Assembly: GCF_000209165.1 (NCBI RefSeq)
Contig: NC_009047.1
Location: forward strand, 434,001 to 498,000
Direction: 5' to 3'
From: Scheffersomyces stipitis CBS 6054
Lineage: Eukaryota; Ascomycota; Pichiomycetes; Serinales; Debaryomycetaceae
DNA: 64,000 nucleotides
The notes under the pieces are model-generated. The model was not told the origin of the DNA. It saw only the letters and a list, made by a program, of their open reading frames with translations, and ran no database searches. The position numbers and the translations under genes are program-made. Every line of letters starts with the position of its first letter. Position 1 is the stretch's first letter. Below are positions 1-9,610 of this stretch, piece after piece.

Positions 1-744
1 GGCACGACAGATCAAATCCATGTCGTGTTTTTGCAAGAATCGCGATACGACGTCCGGTCCAAACGTGAACGAGACACCTCTGTCGTTTTCTGACCATCCT
101 GTAATATCCTTATCAGGATCGGACCATAACAAGTCACATAACAACCCCACATCTGGGATATCGGTTGGTCTCATGACTCTTCTGATTTGTTCCATGGAGT
201 TCAAGTCCGGAGATAAACCTCCATGCATGGTGAAGATCTTTTCGTCGATGATGGCGGCGATGGGCAAACAGTTGAAGCAGTCGGTAAACGTCTTCCACAA
301 CTTGATATTGTATCTTCTTTTACATTCGTCGTAAAACCCGTAGATTCTGTTGATAGAGGCACACTCGTGGTTTCCTCTCAAGATGAAAAAGTTCTCGGGG
401 TATTTGATCTTGTACGCTAAGAGCAAACAGATCGTTTCCAACGACTGTTTACCTCTGTCAACGTAGTCTCCCAAGAACAAGTAGTTGGCTTCTGGGGGGA
501 AACCGCCGTATTCGAAGAGTCGCAACAAGTCGTAGTACTGGCCGTGAATATCGCCACAGATCTTGATTGGCGCTTCGAGCTCCAACAAGATGGGCTGCTG
601 GATGAAGATCTCTCTGGCTTTGGTGCACAAGTAACGGATTTCGTGTTCCAACAAGGTGACTTGTTTACCTGGTCTGGAGCCGCGGACTTCTAGCAATCTA
701 TCGACTATGGAATCGATGTCGGCTTCCTGGTGGTCGGCAGACAT
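1..744 (-). CDS. GLC7: Protein phosphatase 1 catalytic subunit, 3' end cut by window edge
   Basis: Catalytic subunit of the Ser/Thr phosphatase PP1, which acts in glycogen metabolism, mitosis, transcription termination and other processes through targeting subunits. The frame is open for 248 codons from the ATG at 744 to the window edge. The metal-binding PPP-family motifs GDIHGQ, GDYVDRG and the signature LRGNHE are all read in order, followed by the conserved MHGGLSP segment. PP1 enzymes are a little over 300 residues, so roughly the last 60-80 lie outside the window. The visible part has no intron, whereas S. cerevisiae GLC7 is known to be interrupted. The long upstream region (to VFA1) probably includes its promoter. 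The identification is close to certain because PP1 is among the most conserved eukaryotic enzymes. Confidence 0.97.
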   Translation of the reverse strand, partial: MSADHQEADIDSIVDRLLEVRGSRPGKQVTLLEHEIRYLCTKAREIFIQQPILLELEAPIKICGDIHGQYYDLLRLFEYGGFPPEANYLFLGDYVDRGKQSLETICLLLAYKIKYPENFFILRGNHECASINRIYGFYDECKRRYNIKLWKTFTDCFNCLPIAAIIDEKIFTMHGGLSPDLNSMEQIRRVMRPTDIPDVGLLCDLLWSDPDKDITGWSENDRGVSFTFGPDVVSRFLQKHDMDLICRA

Positions 745-2577
745 GGTGGAGTTGTGTGGCTACGGGAGTGTGATGTGGAGATAAAGTGGTGGCACTCGAA
801 AAAACAAAATTCCGTGAGGGCGGTTGGGGAAAAATTCAAAATTCACAACAAAAATGAGGGATCTGAGAAGTGAGAATTATCAAGTTAACGGAACGAGAAT
901 ACTAGTGAACAGTTAAAGGTGCTATCGGTGGAGAAGTCGGTATCGATATAGACACTTGGTGTGGTGATACTGTCAGGTGTGAATATGCGTTGATATGGCT
1001 GTGAACAGTTCGAAAGCAGTGACTGGTCAGATGTGAAACAACTGTAGGGAGGTTGACAAATAGAATGTTACTGTTTTTGTAGCTGTTAATCAGTCAGAGA
1101 ACTCAGGAACAAATGGAAGGTTCGGTGGGGCAACACAGCGGGAGGGATGACCGACGAGATGGAGATGAGTGACGAAAGTGCACAGGCGTTAAAGATACCA
1201 GCCAGCTGGAAGAAAGTGACGGCAAGATTAATAAAATTGTGTTGAGGTTTTTTCTGGTGGCTGGAGCTGAACAGGAAGGATGTCGCGGGCTGGGAGAGGA
1301 ATACCAAGCCAAGGTTGGACGAAGGACGTGTCACGTAACGCAGAACGAGGGCTGGAAATTCAGGGCAGGGTAACGCTGCGGACGTAAATATGGGCACGGG
1401 CTGCGGTGAGAAGCAGATATCAGGAAGAGCCAGGCGAGCAGAGCGAGAAGTCTAGAGACGGTACGAGCCGGGGACACTAAAAGTCGCATTTCTGCGTATA
1501 TACTTCGGCTTATATATTCAAATTATGGAGGTGTTCTCTAGGGAGACAACTGGGAGGCGGGAGTTTCCTGCTCCGGTGCGTGACTGGCTGTTACAGGCTG
1601 GCCCAGGGTTGGTTCACTAATTCCAGTCGGTTGGCTAGAGTCACGGTTTAGAGGTAGTGATTGGCTAGTTGTATCATTCCAGTTGGGCTCTGGCTCTAGA
1701 CAGAAATATACCGATCCATGTCAGTTCAAGCTCTTCTCTGTATTCAATTATCTGCTCGTTCCGCTCGAATTACACATACACCTGAAACATTGCTGCTACA
1801 TGTCCGGCTTCTCATACTGGTCCTCGGTATCTTCCATCTCCTTCTCTCTGGCCCTCTCTCGCTATCGCTACCCCCTAAGCCATTGTCACATGCCTCACCC
1901 AGGACCCTTTTGCTCATCTCGGTCTGGAGTGTACCGCGGTGCGGCTCGCTCCAACAAATTTTTCACTCGTGGGACACGACCGCTTCCTGTTTAGGGCAAA
2001 TTCGTAGTTTTGTGCAACGTAACACAACTTCTGGGGCATGGCCCTGAGTCAGATCAGCCTGGTCAAATCAGGCAAATCAAACACGGGATGTTTCGGCTTC
2101 TGCTACAGAATTCTATCACTAAAGAAATAAAGTATGTACAGCTTAAATTCGTGTTCCAGCATTGTTTATAAAGTGAAATCGCATGTCGCCTGTTCGATTC
2201 TCGTCCTTACAATTCTCCAATTCTCCAATTCTCCAATTCTCCAATTCTCTTACTCTACAATCCTGTCATGTTCCTGTCTAAACTTTAAAGAAACAATTCC
2301 AAGATGCTCCGTCTGGAGGAGTTGTGTCATTTCTCATTTCTCTCTCTCAATGTTTGTTATCTTTCCGTCTCTTTCTGATCGTATAATTCTCTGGGCTGTG
2401 GTTACTGGAGCTGCAGCACTGCGACATCGCGACATTATACTTCTCTCAGCAACAGATAAAGTCAGCTGACTCCTACCGCATGACTCAGTATCTCCCCTAT
2501 CTCCAACTATGCCTACTCTAGATCGGTATATCCTGTCTAGCTCTTCCATTAACATCAAAATACCCCCAGTTGTCTCC
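745..2577. other. Intergenic region between GLC7 and VFA1 (divergent)
   Basis: This 1.8-kb stretch separates two divergently transcribed genes. The ORFs in it (for example around 1086-1397 and 1683-2047) are short, overlapping in several frames and have no recognisable domain. I regard them as chance. It must hold both promoters and holds a short tandem repeat at 2211-2250. Confidence 0.6.
2211..2250. repeat. Tandem 8-bp repeat, five copies
   Basis: Five head-to-tail copies of AATTCTCC, the last ending in T instead of C. It lies about 330 bp upstream of the VFA1 start. It is a microsatellite likely to vary in copy number between strains. No function can be assigned. Confidence 0.9.
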
Positions 2578-3207
2578 ATGAGCCAGCCTAAACAGCTTCC
2601 GCCCTTTCCCAACAGCTATGCCACCAAAAAGGTCGCCGACTCGGATGCAAAACCATGCACGATCTGCTACAAACCAGCTACTACGGTCTTGCTAAACGAC
2701 AACAAGATGGACTTCTTCTACACATGCGATTTGCATCTACAAGACGAGCATTTCGCCACGCCATTGCCCAATGAGGAGCATGCTGAACTCGTTAAGTCAC
2801 GCGAGGAGTTGGAAAAGAACTTGACAGACTTAAAGACAAAAATGGATGCAGTAAAGCCATACATCTGGAACAAGTTGATGATGGATTATATTCCCGGAAT
2901 GAGCACAGATACCAAGACACTGACAAATGATAAGGATGACAAAAAAGATAGTGAAAAATCCGCAAATAAGTCCAATAATGAAAAGTTCAAGGAGTACGAG
3001 ACTGAAATCCGCGATAAAACGATCAAGCTATCAGAAACCAACATCAAGATCTCGCAATTCAAGTTCAAAGCCTACAAACTAAATCAAGACGTATACAGGG
3101 GTAGAATTCAGAATTATATTAAGGCCAAGATGAACCAAGCACGTACCCAGAAGATCCAGCTGGACCCGACGTTTTTCCCAACTGTTCCGTCGAATAAGTT
3201 GGAATAA
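2578..3207 (+). CDS. VFA1: Vps4-associated protein 1
   Basis: Probable Vfa1 orthologue, an endosomal partner and activator of the AAA-ATPase Vps4, which disassembles ESCRT-III. The N-terminal part has a CxxC...C...H cysteine/histidine cluster (CTICYKPAT, then FFYTCDLHL), characteristic of the family, followed by a long charged coiled-coil region. The frame is open from an ATG at 2509, but the family N-terminus aligns best with the ATG at 2578 (MSQPKQLP), giving 209 residues, close to the roughly 200 of the S. cerevisiae protein. It ends 256 bp before the convergent SRP102. The identification rests on the Cys/His motif and length. Confidence 0.82.
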   Translation: MSQPKQLPPFPNSYATKKVADSDAKPCTICYKPATTVLLNDNKMDFFYTCDLHLQDEHFATPLPNEEHAELVKSREELEKNLTDLKTKMDAVKPYIWNKLMMDYIPGMSTDTKTLTNDKDDKKDSEKSANKSNNEKFKEYETEIRDKTIKLSETNIKISQFKFKAYKLNQDVYRGRIQNYIKAKMNQARTQKIQLDPTFFPTVPSNKLE

Positions 3208-3463
3208 TGCTGAAGAAGATATAGAACTCATACAAGGAGAGATAGACTTAAAAGGCAGAAACACGCAAGATTCCACTAATGAACCACACTATAAACATAC
3301 CATACGATCATTTCTTTAATCATAATCATGAGGTGATCTGCATATGTTGTAAATCTACAATCATAATATCAATCGTATATATACATGTATTCATGGTTGA
3401 TCATGTCGACACATCTAATCGTATATGTTGTAATGTATCAGAATTGAATGAAACACTGAAGCT

Positions 3464-4342
3464 TCAGAGATTGGAATTGACGACTTTCTCGTCAAACCAG
3501 TTTTCCCATGTCTCGACCTTATTCTTCAACACAGAGCCAGCGACGAAATCGGTGTTTCCCTCTAATTGGTCGAATGTGAACTTGTTTTCTGGTCTTCCAA
3601 TGACACTCAACCAGAATTCTCTTAAAGATTCATGTCCAATCGTGCTTGAGTACTGTTCATCTGATTCTGCGTCGTCTTCACTCTTGTCGATTCCAGATTG
3701 TTTGTCTACAGTGTTCAACTCGTTCTGGATCAACTTGTTGATTTCGGCCTCAAGAACACTCTTGACTTTGTGGACTGGCACTGAGTCGAACAAGTCGTTT
3801 TTGTTGACGGCGAAGAGGAAGTCCACTCCGTTCTGCAATCTTTCTGTTACCAGAAACAAATTAAATAGATACTTGGAGATAACCTCTATATTCTCACTAT
3901 TATTAAACCACTGAGACGACGAGTCGATTACGTAAACTATACCTTTCACTTTTTGTAGCGTTATGTCTTCCAAGAGAAGCTTGTAGAAAAGCTGAAAGTA
4001 CTTCAAATGGCCTGGATAATCTACCAACTGGTAGACCCTGGAGATGGAGTTGTTGGAAAAAGGCAATTCTATCTCAGTGATGTTCGGTTCAATGGACGAG
4101 ACCGTAGGAGTTACAGGACGTTTCTTGCCTTCTGGAACAGAATCATCTACGAAACGGTAGAACAAGCTCGTTTTTCCGGCGTTGTTGGCTCCTAGAATTA
4201 GAAAAGTAGGCTTGAAGTAGGGAGAGCTACTGGAGGTAAATGTTCTGGAAATTCCACCAGACTGAACAAAAAAGAGCACAAGCACAATGACCAAGCCAGC
4301 CAAGGCGGTCAAGAGGATCTGTTGAACCAAATCCATGAGCAA
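3464..4342 (-). CDS. SRP102: Signal recognition particle receptor beta subunit
   Basis: Integral ER-membrane GTPase that anchors the SRP receptor alpha subunit during co-translational targeting. The 292-residue product begins with one hydrophobic segment (about residues 7-27). A small GTPase domain follows: P-loop GANNAGKTS, a switch I threonine in TPTVSS, the DYPGH box (DxxG type) and NKND for guanine recognition. This order and the N-terminal anchor are diagnostic of SR-beta rather than Arf. Met1 and Met3 are both possible starts. It is convergent with VFA1 and divergent from DAD4. Confidence 0.93.
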   Translation of the reverse strand: MLMDLVQQILLTALAGLVIVLVLFFVQSGGISRTFTSSSSPYFKPTFLILGANNAGKTSLFYRFVDDSVPEGKKRPVTPTVSSIEPNITEIELPFSNNSISRVYQLVDYPGHLKYFQLFYKLLLEDITLQKVKGIVYVIDSSSQWFNNSENIEVISKYLFNLFLVTERLQNGVDFLFAVNKNDLFDSVPVHKVKSVLEAEINKLIQNELNTVDKQSGIDKSEDDAESDEQYSSTIGHESLREFWLSVIGRPENKFTFDQLEGNTDFVAGSVLKNKVETWENWFDEKVVNSNL

Positions 4343-4942
4343 TTTTAAGTTGTTGGAAGAAAAGTATGTAGGAGAAGGTAAAATTAAAAATGTAGAATGA
4401 AAAATTGGGATTCTGTGAAAATTAAATATGGAGAGCTATTTGCTCGTAGATCAATAATCGTACTACTTAGCGCGAGAATGTTCATCGTACCGACATTAGT
4501 GGGGGTTTGAGTTTCTGTTGCGAGAGAGCGAGTTTTGTAGGGAGAGAATGTTCGCTAATTTTCAGAAAAAGAATTTTCGAATCAAAATAGCGATAAAATA
4601 GCGATAAAATAGCGACAATTTTTGTGCGTATCTAGCATCACTCTAGCGACGCTGTCATGAGATTTAGCGACACCGAAGCCCGCGCTTCTCGCGCAATCCT
4701 AAGCTTGAGTGGACTTTGTTTTGATCTGTTTACAATTCTAAACAGATGCTCTTTTCTACAGCAACAAGACATCTCAGAAATATCTACGATTGAATCGCTA
4801 TTCAGTATTCAAGATTCCACACTTTGTACTTTGAAGTGGTAATTTCAATTCTGTTTGATGTGCAAATCCAATATTAGTTCATTTTCTATTCTCAGTATTC
4901 TTGTATTAACATACTCACATAAAAGGATTAATTCAATTAACT
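4343..4942. other. Divergent promoter region SRP102/DAD4
   Basis: Six hundred bases between two divergent genes. It contains a short tandem repeat (4584-4616) and no convincing ORF. A 61-codon frame at 4657 has no support. Confidence 0.6.
4584..4616. repeat. Tandem 11-bp repeat, three copies
   Basis: Three consecutive copies of AAAATAGCGAT, the third ending in C. It lies in the shared SRP102/DAD4 upstream region. No function is assigned. Confidence 0.85.
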
Positions 4943-5215
4943 ATGGAAAATCCTCATGAACAGGCTCAGAATGCCTTACTCTCCAGAATCATCAACAACA
5001 TGGTATGTTTGTCCTGTCCGATTAGAATTGTTTTATTCATCTACTAACAGTACTAGGAGAACTTGAATGAATCAGTAGTCACAATCAACAAGTGTTTGCA
5101 GGAAGTCAACAGAAACAACTTGGATACCGAAATCTTGTCCCAGATGTGGGAAAGTTATCTTCGTAACGCCGAGTTCAACTTAGAGGCCACGGGCCAGAAA
5201 AAGGAACCCTTGTAG
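4943..5215 (+). CDS. DAD4: DASH/Dam1 complex subunit Dad4, one intron
   Basis: Subunit of the ten-protein DASH/Dam1 ring that couples kinetochores to microtubule plus ends. It was found by joining exon 1 (4943-5002, 20 codons) and exon 2 (5057-5215). The joined frame gives 72 residues starting MENPHEQ and containing LNES and EFNLEAT; family N-terminus and length match Dad4. The intron starts GTATGT and holds a perfect TACTAAC branch site. The first AG after the branch would put an in-frame TAG into exon 2, so the TAG at 5054-5056 is the acceptor. Neither exon is long enough to be called as an ordinary ORF. Confidence 0.93.
5003..5056 (+). other. DAD4 intron (54 nt)
   Basis: Donor GTATGT at 5003, branch TACTAAC at 5042-5048, acceptor TAG at 5054-5056. 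The branch adenosine (5047) is only 9 nt from the end of the intron. The next three bases are GAG, so TAGGAG is a tandem (NAGNAG) acceptor and use of the second AG would delete one codon in frame. Confidence 0.88.
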
Positions 5216-5829
5216 ACCGGTCTTGGGAGTTCAGGACCCGGGACACTTCGCTGCATTCATATCCCGAATACCCTGGGCAATTCTTGCATGTGTTCTACCG
5301 AAGACAGAGCCCGTTTTCCCTAAACTGTAGCCGCAGAGATACATATTGAAGATGTACTCTTGTAGACAAGAGTCAAAATGAAGCCTACACTACGAGTAAT
5401 GGCAGAGTCAGATACTGATTTTGATTCTGCTGCTGTGTTGGCGTAATGCTGCCATTCTAATCACAAGAAATTGAACATGTCTCTACATTGAGGCATCTAC
5501 ATTAGGTGCTACATTACAGATTCGCTGGTGTCCGTCTAAGGTACTTCGATAAACTATTTCTGAATTTGAATATTGTGATTATCAATCGTGCTGACTAGTT
5601 TTGGAAGCAGTCTGCTTTGTTCCATACCATTGAATTCTCAATAGTCAATGTCGATAATCCATAGTCATAGTTTATAAAGTCCATAGAATCCACAGAATCC
5701 ATGCATCCATAGAAATCTCTGATTGTTTATATTAACGTATAAAATCTTTTATTGTACAAATGTGATGAAATAATGCTGGCAGTGATCCTGATATCTAGAA
5801 TATAATTCGTATAGGTTTACTTCGAGTGC
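5216..5829. other. Intergenic region between DAD4 and NOP10 (convergent)
   Basis: Convergent 3' flanks of DAD4 and NOP10. The stretch around 5650-5710 has several scattered copies of ATCCATAG-like words. I see no gene, tRNA or other structure. Confidence 0.6.
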
Positions 5830-6009
5830 TTAGTTTTGGGTTGGCAACAAGCCGTATCTCTTTTTCAAGGTGACTCTTTGTCTGGAGTACTTGTCGTCTG
5901 GAGAAAATCTAGCTGGGTGGGCAGACTTGGTAATTTCACCGTCTTCGGTAGTCTTCTTTAAAGTGTAGATTCTCTTGCCATCTTGGCCCAAAGTGTACAT
6001 CAAATGCAT
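5830..6009 (-). CDS. NOP10: H/ACA snoRNP protein Nop10
   Basis: Small core protein of H/ACA ribonucleoproteins, which direct rRNA pseudouridylation together with Cbf5, Gar1 and Nhp2. The frame codes for 59 residues: MHLMYTLG, then [23 protein letters not shown] and a basic RVTLKKR end. This matches the family almost residue for residue and in length (58 in S. cerevisiae). There is no intron. It is too short for a default ORF cutoff and was read directly from the reverse complement. Confidence 0.97.
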   Translation of the reverse strand: MHLMYTLGQDGKRIYTLKKTTEDGEITKSAHPARFSPDDKYSRQRVTLKKRYGLLPTQN

Positions 6010-6872
6010 GGCTATTAGTGTTATTGCTTGTCTGGAAAAGCAGATATTCTATATAGTAAGAAAGATTGAAATTTTTTTGTTAGTGATGAGGTTTGGCTGT
6101 TCGCGCACGACCTTCATGATTTTATATGGAACTTGAGAAGGACGCTTACTGAATCTTCACAGTGAAGACATTTGAATTGAGAAACATAAATATCTTTGAA
6201 ACCTTCTTTAAAAGTGGAATTTATAGCATTGTTCTGTTAGGTTCCGCTGGACAAAATCGAAGTATATTTCAATTGACTGTACGGTTGTGTCAAACTGTGA
6301 AACAAGCTTCCTTATCTAATTGTGTTCTCACACGACTGTTGCAGCCATCCACTATTGTTAACTAAGTAGAAGCCGTTAAAGGGACGAATTTCTAATAGTA
6401 AAGTCCAATAGAGAAAAGTCACTGTTGATATCCACAATGATAATACTTAATAAAAAATCGAGTTTCTCTCATTTGTCAAATTTTCTACAAATTTAATGCT
6501 ATCCACTCTAACTTCGACTTGACTTTGTCATTATCCAGAATCGAATGGAAAAATTCCTACTTTCCCCATAAATTCACTAAATTCACTACTAAAGCAACTA
6601 ATATATTTTGCCAATATTCCATCCAAACACCACCCAATTCTCCGTTCTTCCAATTTTACCCGTCCCTACCTTTTCAGTTTGTGGACATTTTCTATTCTCC
6701 ACCATCTATTTCCTGCATATGTTAAACAATATCAAGAATGTAATTCCACTATGAACAGCCAGACGTTTTAATACCACTTTCCACCAGGAAAAGCACTCCT
6801 TTTTTCAGCGCAATATCTTTGGATTGTAGCGTTGTTTGGCCGTGGGGAGTCTCTGTTAAATCCGTTCTAAAC
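6010..6872. other. Divergent promoter region NOP10/SWA2
   Basis: About 860 bp between two divergent starts, AT-rich. Frames at 6162 and 6519 are short and unsupported. The SWA2 frame is open upstream of its ATG, but that part (6819-6872) begins with a TTG and is not counted as coding. Confidence 0.6.
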
Positions 6873-9248
6873 ATGGTTCCACCTCCAAAAAAAGATGCTT
6901 TCGCAGACTTGTTTCAGCTGGCTACTTCTTCAACATCTACAAAGACGAACAGCTTGTCCATGCTGGAACGCCAGAAAGACCTCCAAAAATCACAATCTCT
7001 TCAGAAGCAACAGCTGTCTAGTTCCGGGTTGCTTTCTACGTGGTCAAACATCGACGTCCTCTCCGGAAACTCTTCTAGAACGTCGTCTCCAGCCCAGATC
7101 AATCCCAACTCCTTCAACACATATCTGGTCTTGACCCCATCGCAGAGTTCAATTCCGGCTTCGGGTGGTTCGTCTACAGCTTCTTTGCCTCGGAATAATG
7201 TCGTGGATGATCCATTTGATATCTTTGGCGAACCAGCAGTTTCCTCTACCAAGCCAGTAGAATCACACTCCAATGGCTCATCTAATAGAAGTAACGAAAT
7301 TTCGTTGCTAGAAGGGGATTTTGAAGATGCTTTCGTAAAAAAACAGCCCATTGTGGAACCTCAGCCACAGCATACTGTTGCCCAGCCTAAATTGCCTACA
7401 AGGCAAGATCTGACTCCATCTCCAGTCATGGCTTCTAGACAGCATACTCTAGACAATAAACAGCGCCAATCCCCAGTAGATCGGACAGATTCTGTGTTGG
7501 CACAATTGGTAGATATCGGTTTCCAGATAGATGATGCTACTGAAGCACTCGAAAAGCAAGGGGCAGACTTACAGTCGTGTGTAAACTACATTATCAGCAA
7601 GAATTCCGCTGTCAACAGCAGAGGTTCGACACCGAGAAACAGCAGTAGAAATGTAGCGTCCAAAGGTCTTGAAGAACTTTCGCTGGACTTCCTCAGATCG
7701 GCTGGTTATCTATTTAACAAGTCCAGGCAGACAGTTTTGAAGAACTTGGAACAACTCAATCTTTCTGGTTCCAATTCGCTGTCGCCTGGCGTTCCTGAAT
7801 GGATGAAGAACCAGCAGAAGTATAAAGACGAGGCCACAGAAAAGAAGTTTGGAAATGGGGAGTTGGATTACGGTTCCGATTCAGAAAACATCAACTATGA
7901 CGAAATCGAAACCTTCATGAAATCCCAAAAGGAAAAGGACAGGGAAAGAGTCAAGGAAAGATTCGAGAACATCAAGACAAAGGCACTTAAAAAGTCATCC
8001 TCTGCACCTTCCAGATCTAGTGATGATGATCTCGATGGGCATTATGGATTTAATGATGGCACCAAACTCCAATCATTGAATGCAAAACCATCTCAATTTC
8101 AGCATAAACATGAATCACAAGAACAACAAAGACAGAAACCGCAACCAAGAGGTTCCAACTCCTCTCAAGATCCTGACTTATTAAATGGTGTTGATACAGG
8201 TGTAGTTCCTCGTAGAGCACCTAAGGCTAGTGTTATTCCACCAGTTCCACCAAGAGCACAGAAACCGGAACCAAAGTCCAACGAGGTAGACTTGTTGGGT
8301 CTTTCTAGTTCTGACGAGAGCAAAGCAGTTTCTCTGTTGCGTAGTTCAGTTCCCTTAAACCAATTCGAGCTGGTAGACTACATTACTTCCAAGACTACTG
8401 CTCAGAATGCCTTCAAATCTGGAGACTATGGCACTGCGCTTGATTCATATTTGACTTGCATGAACAAATTACCACCTAAGCATGAGTTAAGAGTCATCAT
8501 ATTGTCTAACTTGGGTGTAGTGTATAAGTTGGTTGGCCAATTGAGACAAAGTCTAGAGAGTATTGAAAGTGCTCTTGAGCTCATTTCCGTAAAGGAAGAA
8601 GTGCAGAATGTAGCATTTATGATAGACTCCAAGCCAGTTAAATACTGGTACACCAAACTCATCATCACTAAGGCTGAAGTGTTGGAGTTGATGGAGAAGT
8701 ATGAGCTCAGTTTGCAACACTACCAGATCTTGATTAAAGACTTGGGAGTATTGGACAAGAAAATAATGGATGGCAAACGTAGAGTGGATAAGATCGTGAA
8801 TCCGGATAACCACAAGGCCAAACCGGCTACTCCTTCTACGACGCCAAAGCCGAGACCAGTGCCAGCTTCTAGGCCTGCCTCTGCAGCTCCAGTGGTGTCT
8901 AAACCTGAAGGTTCAGACGTGGATCCTCTTGTAAAGGACAAAATCGATATCATGATCCAGAACTGGGCCCAATCCAGAAACAACCAGTTGAGGGGATTGT
9001 TGACCAACTTGGGGGAGATCATTCCTTCCAACATTAGCATGAAGCCAGCATTACGGTCATTGACTACCAATGAGTTGATGTTGCCTAAACAGGTTAAGGT
9101 CCAGTACTTGAAGGTCATCAGTTCCATCCATCCTGACAAATTAGCCTCACAGTGTAAAGACAATAAGCAGTCAGAGTTGGTGTGCAATGGTGTGTTTATC
9201 ATCTTGAACAAAGCCTGGGATTCATTCAAAGAGGAGAACAAGATGTAG
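6873..9248 (+). CDS. SWA2: Auxilin-like clathrin uncoating J-protein
   Basis: Yeast auxilin, which recruits Hsp70 (Ssa1) to strip clathrin from coated vesicles. The start chosen is the ATG at 6873 (791 residues). Reading in order: a Ser/Gln-rich N-terminus with clathrin/adaptor-type short motifs, including DPFDIFG (DPF); a UBA domain at about 205-245 (LAQLVDIGF ... CVNYII); a disordered, charged middle with proline-rich stretches (VIPPVPPRAQKP); a TPR region at about 500-640; and a C-terminal J domain with the Hsp70-activating HPDK at about residue 752. UBA-TPR-J in one protein is the Swa2/Aux1 arrangement. Length is somewhat above the S. cerevisiae protein (668 residues). Confidence 0.94.
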   Translation: MVPPPKKDAFADLFQLATSSTSTKTNSLSMLERQKDLQKSQSLQKQQLSSSGLLSTWSNIDVLSGNSSRTSSPAQINPNSFNTYLVLTPSQSSIPASGGSSTASLPRNNVVDDPFDIFGEPAVSSTKPVESHSNGSSNRSNEISLLEGDFEDAFVKKQPIVEPQPQHTVAQPKLPTRQDLTPSPVMASRQHTLDNKQRQSPVDRTDSVLAQLVDIGFQIDDATEALEKQGADLQSCVNYIISKNSAVNSRGSTPRNSSRNVASKGLEELSLDFLRSAGYLFNKSRQTVLKNLEQLNLSGSNSLSPGVPEWMKNQQKYKDEATEKKFGNGELDYGSDSENINYDEIETFMKSQKEKDRERVKERFENIKTKALKKSSSAPSRSSDDDLDGHYGFNDGTKLQSLNAKPSQFQHKHESQEQQRQKPQPRGSNSSQDPDLLNGVDTGVVPRRAPKASVIPPVPPRAQKPEPKSNEVDLLGLSSSDESKAVSLLRSSVPLNQFELVDYITSKTTAQNAFKSGDYGTALDSYLTCMNKLPPKHELRVIILSNLGVVYKLVGQLRQSLESIESALELISVKEEVQNVAFMIDSKPVKYWYTKLIITKAEVLELMEKYELSLQHYQILIKDLGVLDKKIMDGKRRVDKIVNPDNHKAKPATPSTTPKPRPVPASRPASAAPVVSKPEGSDVDPLVKDKIDIMIQNWAQSRNNQLRGLLTNLGEIIPSNISMKPALRSLTTNELMLPKQVKVQYLKVISSIHPDKLASQCKDNKQSELVCNGVFIILNKAWDSFKEENKM

Positions 9249-9507
9249 CATGAGACATCTATAGTATCGAAAGCATTATATCTCAAAAGTATCTCAAGAA
9301 TTGAATGGTTAGAAAGTTTTCTTATTTATTATTCAATTGATTATTAAATATTATGATCATTGTGAAATGGCTTTTGCTTTATCAGAAGGAATGCTATGAT
9401 ATTCCATAAAACGTATTCGTAATAACACAATTCCAACATATGATCTCTATTAAGCACCCATTTGTTATACATAAAAGTTTCATCAATATTTGGCATTTTG
9501 CAGCCGG

Positions 9508-9538
9508 TCACGTGAAATATCTCTCATAAGTATATAAG
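9508..9538 (+). promoter_or_regulatory. TCACGTGA box and TATA element
   Basis: A palindromic TCACGTGA (9508-9515), the binding word of Cbf1-type bHLH factors, is followed by TATATAAG (9531-9538). They lie about 100 and 75 bp upstream of the methyltransferase ATG at 9611. This is a motif match only. Confidence 0.5.
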
Positions 9539-9610
9539 TATGGGGTGAGTGAAATTTTCTGTATATCCCTTCTTCTTTTTCATCTAAATCCACCCTAAAA
9601 GAAAAATTTC

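Noticed and set aside
20..420. Plus-strand ORFs of 104 and 65 codons at the window start
   Set aside because: They lie antisense to the unmistakable GLC7 frame.
1086..2047. Several 100-codon frames upstream of GLC7
   Set aside because: They overlap on both strands, have no domain or conserved pattern and look like chance in promoter DNA.
2191..2199. GTTCGATTC, a tRNA T-loop-like word
   Set aside because: The flanking bases do not form a T stem, and no acceptor or anticodon arm fits.
6819..6872. Extended SWA2 start
   Set aside because: The first codon is TTG; the ATG at 6873 begins the family-like part.
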